A DNA stretch of 17,905 nt from Sedimenticola sp. (GTDB lineage: Bacteria; Pseudomonadota; Gammaproteobacteria; Chromatiales; Chromatiaceae). Numbering within the stretch: position 1 is the stretch's first letter; each line of letters begins with the position of its first letter. Below the pieces are notes generated by a model, which was not told where the DNA came from, searched no databases, and saw only the letters and a list, made by a program, of their open reading frames with translations. The stretch is taken from assembly GCA_027023915.1 (NCBI GenBank), contig JALVUB010000269.1:1-17905 (forward strand), written 5' to 3'. The position numbers and the translations under genes are program-made. Below are positions 13,657 through 17,905 of this stretch, piece after piece.

Positions 13657-16098
13657 ATGAAAAGAATGCTGATAAACGCAACTCAGCCGGAAGAGTTGCG
13701 CGTGGCCATCGTGGACGGCCAAAAGCTGTTCAATCTCGATATCGAAAGCCCCGGCAGGGAACGCAAGAAAGCCAACATCTACAAGGGCCGCATCACCCGC
13801 GTGGAGCCCAGCCTGGAGGCCGCCTTCGTCGATTTCGGCGCCGAACGCCACGGCTTTCTGCCGCTGAAGGAGGTCGCCCGCGGCTATTTCGATCCCAAGT
13901 CTCTGGAAGCAAGCCGCCGCCCCAGCATCAGCGAAGCGCTGCATGAGGGCCAGGAAATCATTGTCCAGGTGGAGAAGGAGGAACGCGGCAACAAGGGCGC
14001 GGCGCTCACCACCTTCATCTCCCTGGCAGGTCGTTACCTGGTGCTGATGCCCAACAACCCGCGGGCGGGCGGCGTCTCCCGCCGCATCGAGGGCCAGGAG
14101 CGCCAGGAGCTGCGGCAGGCCATGAGTCAGCTCGAGGTGCCCGAGGGCATGGGGCTGATCGTGCGCACCGCCGGCGTGGGCAAGAGCGCCGAGGAGTTGC
14201 AGTGGGATCTGGACTACCTCCTCCAGGTGTGGCACTCCATCGAAAAGGCCGCCGCCGAGCGCAAGGCGCCCTTCCTCATCTACCAGGAAAGCAACGTCAT
14301 CATCCGCTCCATGCGCGACTATCTGCGCGCCGACATCTCCGAGATCCTCATCGACAACCCCGAGGTCTACGAGCAGGCGCGCCAGTTCATCGAGCAGGTG
14401 ATGCCGCGCTATCTGAACCGCCTCAAGCTCTACCAGGACGAGGTGCCGCTCTTCTCCCGCTATCAGATCGAATCCCAGATCGAGACCGCCTTCCAGCGCG
14501 AGGTGCGGCTCCCCTCCGGCGGCTCCATCGTCATCGACCACACCGAGGCGCTCACCTCCATCGACATCAACTCCGCCCGGGCCACCAAGGGGGCCGACAT
14601 CGAGGAGACCGCTCTCAACACCAACCTGGAGGCCTCGGAAGAGATCGCCCGCCAACTGAGGTTGCGCGACATGGGCGGCCTGTTCGTTATCGACTACATC
14701 GACATGGGGCCTTCCAAACACCAGCGGCAAGTGGAACAGCGGCTGCGCGAGGCCATGAAGGAAGACCGCGCCAGGGTGCAGATCGGCCGCATCTCCCGTT
14801 TCGGGCTGCTGGAAATGTCCCGCCAGCGGTTGCGCCCCTCGTTGGGCGAATCCGCCCATCGCGCCTGCCCGCGCTGCAACGGCCAGGGGCACATCCGCGA
14901 CGTGGAATCCCTCGCCCTCTCCATTCTGCGCATCATCGAAGAGGAAGCCCTGAAGGAAAACACCGGAAAAGTACAAGCCCAGCTTCCGGTGGAAGTCGCC
15001 ACCTTTCTGCTCAACGAAAAGCGACAACCTATTCTGGAAATTGAACAACGGCACCAGGTCTCCGTGGTGCTAATTCCCAACAAACACCTGGAGACCCCCC
15101 ACTACAGCATCGAGCGCATCCGCCGGCAGGACATGCCGAAAGAAGAAGCCGTCAGCTACAAACAGGTAACAGAGCCTGAAACCACCATGGCGGCAGCCCT
15201 TCAGTATGAGCAGAAAAGAATCGAGCAACCGGCCGTGAAACAGATCACGCCCGCGCCACGCCCGGTGCTGGAACCGGTCAGCGAGGAAAGCCGGAAAACA
15301 GAAGGCGGTTTTATCAAGCGGCTCTTCTCCATATTCACCTCCGCCACCGACGAAAAGAAAGAGCCCGAATCCGAGACGCACGCCAAAAAAGAAGCGTCTG
15401 AACCAAAACGCAACCCACGTAACAGAAACGGCCAACGCCGGGGACGTGGCAACCACAAAGGACGCCACCAGGGGCAAAAACGACAGTCTCAGAATCAGAA
15501 TAAAGGCGAATCCGAGAAAAAAGAAACAGCAAACACGCCGGAAGAGAGTCAATCCAATGAAAACCGCCGCGCAACCAACCGGCGCGGGCGCAGGGGCGGA
15601 CGTGGTCGGGGCCGCGGACGTAGCCAGCAGGCCCAGACCCCGAATATGGGACAGGTGGATACTGGTGAAGAAAAGACACCCACATCCGAAGAAAAGCCCA
15701 AGGTAAAACGAACCATCTCCTCCGGCAGCCTGAGATCAAACAAAGCCACCGCGCCAAGCGACACCCCGCTTGTTCCTCCGGGCGAAGCCAGTCAGACCGC
15801 CACCACGGAACCGGAAAACACCGTTTCCATCACCGAGAACACAACACCAACCAAGAAAACCGGGGATGCTGCCTCCCAACAACCGGCTACCAAACCAAAA
15901 ACGGAAGCCGAAGCTGTGGAAGGAAAAGAGGCTCCGATAAAAAAGAAAGTTGCCAGAAAGAAGGTCGCGCGTAAAAAGAAAGTGGAGAAGGCAGCAGTAC
16001 CGGAAGAAACCACCAACCCCAAAAACCAGACGGTTCAAACGCCTACCACATCAGATAAAGAAGAGGTACAAAACGAATCGCCTAAGGACAGCGCCTGA
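13657..16098 (+). CDS. rne: ribonuclease E
   Basis: An 813-residue endoribonuclease, the core of the RNA degradosome; it cuts A/U-rich single-stranded RNA and matures rRNA and tRNA. The N-terminus MKRMLINATQPEELRVAIVDG and the S1 domain (about 35-125) are typical. Catalytic Asp303 (SIDINS) and Asp346 (VIDYID), and the zinc-link CPRC (Cys404, Cys407), fall at exactly the E. coli positions. The catalytic half ends near residue 510. The rest is a disordered, Lys/Arg/Glu/Pro-rich scaffold of about 300 residues, shorter than in E. coli (1061 total). It has a GGFIKRLFSIF segment near 550-560, a likely membrane-anchoring amphipathic helix, two arginine-rich blocks (about 587-608 and 630-652) and a lysine-rich block near 765-780. 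I recognise no enolase or PNPase site. Start chosen by homology; the frame upstream to 13438 is leader. Confidence 0.97.
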   Translation: MKRMLINATQPEELRVAIVDGQKLFNLDIESPGRERKKANIYKGRITRVEPSLEAAFVDFGAERHGFLPLKEVARGYFDPKSLEASRRPSISEALHEGQEIIVQVEKEERGNKGAALTTFISLAGRYLVLMPNNPRAGGVSRRIEGQERQELRQAMSQLEVPEGMGLIVRTAGVGKSAEELQWDLDYLLQVWHSIEKAAAERKAPFLIYQESNVIIRSMRDYLRADISEILIDNPEVYEQARQFIEQVMPRYLNRLKLYQDEVPLFSRYQIESQIETAFQREVRLPSGGSIVIDHTEALTSIDINSARATKGADIEETALNTNLEASEEIARQLRLRDMGGLFVIDYIDMGPSKHQRQVEQRLREAMKEDRARVQIGRISRFGLLEMSRQRLRPSLGESAHRACPRCNGQGHIRDVESLALSILRIIEEEALKENTGKVQAQLPVEVATFLLNEKRQPILEIEQRHQVSVVLIPNKHLETPHYSIERIRRQDMPKEEAVSYKQVTEPETTMAAALQYEQKRIEQPAVKQITPAPRPVLEPVSEESRKTEGGFIKRLFSIFTSATDEKKEPESETHAKKEASEPKRNPRNRNGQRRGRGNHKGRHQGQKRQSQNQNKGESEKKETANTPEESQSNENRRATNRRGRRGGRGRGRGRSQQAQTPNMGQVDTGEEKTPTSEEKPKVKRTISSGSLRSNKATAPSDTPLVPPGEASQTATTEPENTVSITENTTPTKKTGDAASQQPATKPKTEAEAVEGKEAPIKKKVARKKVARKKKVEKAAVPEETTNPKNQTVQTPTTSDKEEVQNESPKDSA

Positions 16099-16133
16099 CA
16101 AGTTCAGGCTGTCCACTGGCACAAGGATGTGCC
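16086..16133. terminator. hairpins between rne and the CRISPR array (possible terminator)
   Basis: Two stems follow each other. GGACA-(GC)-GCCTGA pairs with TCAGGC-TGTCC (16086-16098 with 16104-16114; two-base bulge, five-base loop) and includes the rne stop codon. GGCACA pairs with TGTGCC (16118-16123 with 16128-16133) around an AGGA loop. Neither is followed by a T tract, so factor-independent termination is doubtful. They could protect the rne 3' end or slow converging CRISPR transcription. Confidence 0.4.
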
Positions 16134-16162
16134 GGCGGCCTGGTACACCCCCTCGCGGTAGG

Positions 16163-17905
16163 CAGTTCATCCCCGCGTGCGCGGGGAACACGGCTCTTTG
16201 CCTATCCATCCACCGGGCAAGCTCGGTTCATCCCCGCGTGCGCGGGGAACACTCGATGCCGAAGGGGTAGTCGCCCAGTTGCAGCGGTTCATCCCCGCGT
16301 GCGCGGGGAACACGGCATCAATGCAGCGGAATATCTCATTGTTTGCGGTTCATCCCCGCGTGCGCGGGGAACACCCAATGAAAGTTTTTAATTCCCATGT
16401 CTGGGCCGGTTCATCCCCGCGTGCGCGGGGAACACAATTCCTTGGCCTTTGCTTCTTCAGCCTGGAACGGTTCATCCCCGCGTGCGCGGGGAACACGATG
16501 GAAAGAAACGCGGCCCGGCGAAATTGCCCGGTTCATCCCCGCGTGCGCGGGGAACACGCGGCGCACCCGGCCAATGGCGACAACCCGGACGGTTCATCCC
16601 CGCGTGCGCGGGGAACACGTTTGTCGCCCTGGGTGTCGGTGATTCCCTTGGCCGGTTCATCCCCGCGTGCGCGGGGAACACCACATCGTGATAGGCCAAA
16701 AACCCCATGTAAAGCGGTTCATCCCCGCGTGCGCGGGGAACACCCTCTGATTTCGACGACTCCCTGGAGGGCATACGGTTCATCCCCGCGTGCGCGGGGA
16801 ACACCGCTTGAGCCAGTCGCGGCGGCCGAACCGGTCCGGTTCATCCCCGCGTGCGCGGGGAACACGGTGGTGGTTTGACTACTAGCCATGGGCGGCCCGG
16901 TTCATCCCCGCGTGCGCGGGGAACACGGCATCGGACTGCGCCGACCAAGAGGCGGCTGGCGGTTCATCCCCGCGTGCGAGGGGAACACAGAGCCTTTCAA
17001 AACATCGTCACCGCCGACTTCGGTTCATCCCCGCGTGCGCGGGGAACACACAAATGCCGCATTGTTGCCGCTGAATACAATCGGTTCATCCCCGCGTGCG
17101 CGGGGAACACTGGGTGTCGCGAATCTGTTTGTTGAGCTGGTACGGTTCATCCCCGCGTGCGCGGGGAACACTCCAGGGTGGCGCGGACCAGCCAGTGGAG
17201 GCCCGGTTCATCCCCGCGTGCGCAGGGAACACCATTTGCCGACTTGGTGGCCCTAGTGGAATTGCGGTTCATCCCCGCGTGCGCGGGGAACACGCTGGTT
17301 GAGCGACTCCATGCGCGCCTCCAGCACGGTTCATCCCCGCGTGCGCGGGGAACACTGCGGTACTGGCCAGCTGGTGCGAGCTGTCGCCGGTTCATCCCCG
17401 CGTGCGCGGGGAACACAAAATGATGGCGCTGAGATTGGTGCCGGTGCCCGGTTCATCCCCGCGTGCGCGGGGAACACCCCACCCGTTTTGCGCAGTGTCA
17501 GAGACGAAACGGTTCATCCCCGCGTGCGCGGGGAACACCAATTTACGACACACAATTTTGATGTGTACGACGGTTCATCCCCGCGTGCGCGGGGAACACG
17601 TGATCCTCAGCGATGGCGCCGAGCCAGACGACGGTTCATCCCCGCGTGCGCGGGGAACACCGCGTCTGGATGGCCAGCTCGCGGCCGCTGAGCGGTTCAT
17701 CCCCGCGTGCGCGGGGAACACCCTCGCGGGTGGCGGTGTCGCGCAAAAGATCGGCGGTTCATCCCCGCGTGCGCGGGGAACACCCATCGAGGGCGCGGTG
17801 GCTGGGGCGGGTGCGCGGTTCATCCCCGCGTGCGCGGGGAACACGATGATGCGGCTCGGCACTTGACCGCGGGCGTCGGTTCATCCCCGCGTGCGCGGGG
17901 AACAC
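16163..17905 (-). CRISPR. type I-E-like CRISPR array, 29 repeats and 28 spacers, open at the window edge
   Basis: The 29-nt repeat reads on the plus strand CGGTTCAT, then the palindromic core CCCCGC-GTGC-GCGGGG, then AACAC. It resembles the E. coli I-E repeat read in reverse, so crRNA should come from the minus strand with 5' handle ATGAACCG and Cas6e-type cleavage at the stem base. Repeats start at 16163, 16224, 16285 and so on. Spacers are 32 nt except 33 nt for spacers 9, 13, 19 and 26, and 34 nt for spacer 8, counted from the left. No spacer is duplicated. Variant repeats: 1 (16164 G to A), 14 (16979 C to A), 18 (17224 G to A). The degenerate first repeat marks the leader-distal end next to rne; leader and cas genes should lie to the right. 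The last repeat ends exactly at the window edge. Confidence 0.98.

Noticed and set aside
16177..17866. Many overlapping forward and reverse reading frames across the CRISPR array with repeated HPRVRGEH, SSPRARGT or FIPACAGNT peptides.
   Set aside because: They are the CRISPR repeat translated in different frames; the repeat has no stop in several frames. Such entries in databases are known false genes.

Overview
The window looks like a GC-rich gammaproteobacterial chromosome. RNase E, RluC, YceF-type Maf, SmpB, RatA, RnfH and GltS all read as gammaproteobacterial proteins. RNase E keeps the E. coli residue numbering exactly at D303, D346 and C404/C407. The rluC/rne and ratA-rnfH/smpB divergent pairs are arrangements known from E. 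coli and Pseudomonas. I cannot name a genus.

Layout. 1-2298: a two-pore-helix-free, single-pore-loop potassium-type channel, a small RRM-like protein and a GltS sodium/glutamate symporter, all rightward. 2319-6044: a tightly packed rightward tripartite export operon (outer-membrane factor lipoprotein, HlyD-type adaptor, FUSC/DUF2955-like membrane protein). 6000-9219: a leftward operon read as AGCS sodium/amino-acid symporter, ratA, rnfH and a WD40 lipoprotein, with start/stop overlaps or direct abutment; its last gene overlaps the export operon tail to tail by 45 bp. 9265-11254: smpB, ppk2 and yceF-type maf, rightward, with smpB diverging from the AGCS gene across a palindromic TATAAT element. 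11307-11414: a long palindromic, REP-like intergenic element between converging genes. 11435-13052: a HAD phosphatase and rluC, leftward. 13053-13656: a 604-bp gene-free region that holds the divergent rluC/rne promoters and a long rne leader. 13657-16098: rne. 16163-17905: a type I-E-like CRISPR array of 29 repeats and 28 spacers that reaches the right edge of the window.

Most of the window is housekeeping: RNA decay (rne), rRNA modification (rluC), ribosome rescue (smpB), nucleotide and polyphosphate chemistry (ppk2, maf, HAD) and sodium-driven amino-acid uptake (gltS, AGCS). The accessory-looking parts are the export operon, the WD40 lipoprotein attached to ratA-rnfH, the palindromic element at an apparent synteny break, and the CRISPR array. 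I see no cas genes here. Repeat polarity predicts that the leader, and probably the cas operon, lie to the right of this window. I did not find a clearly new system; the best leads are the WD40 lipoprotein, the rne leader, the symmetric promoter and the out-of-frame start signal of the export operon.
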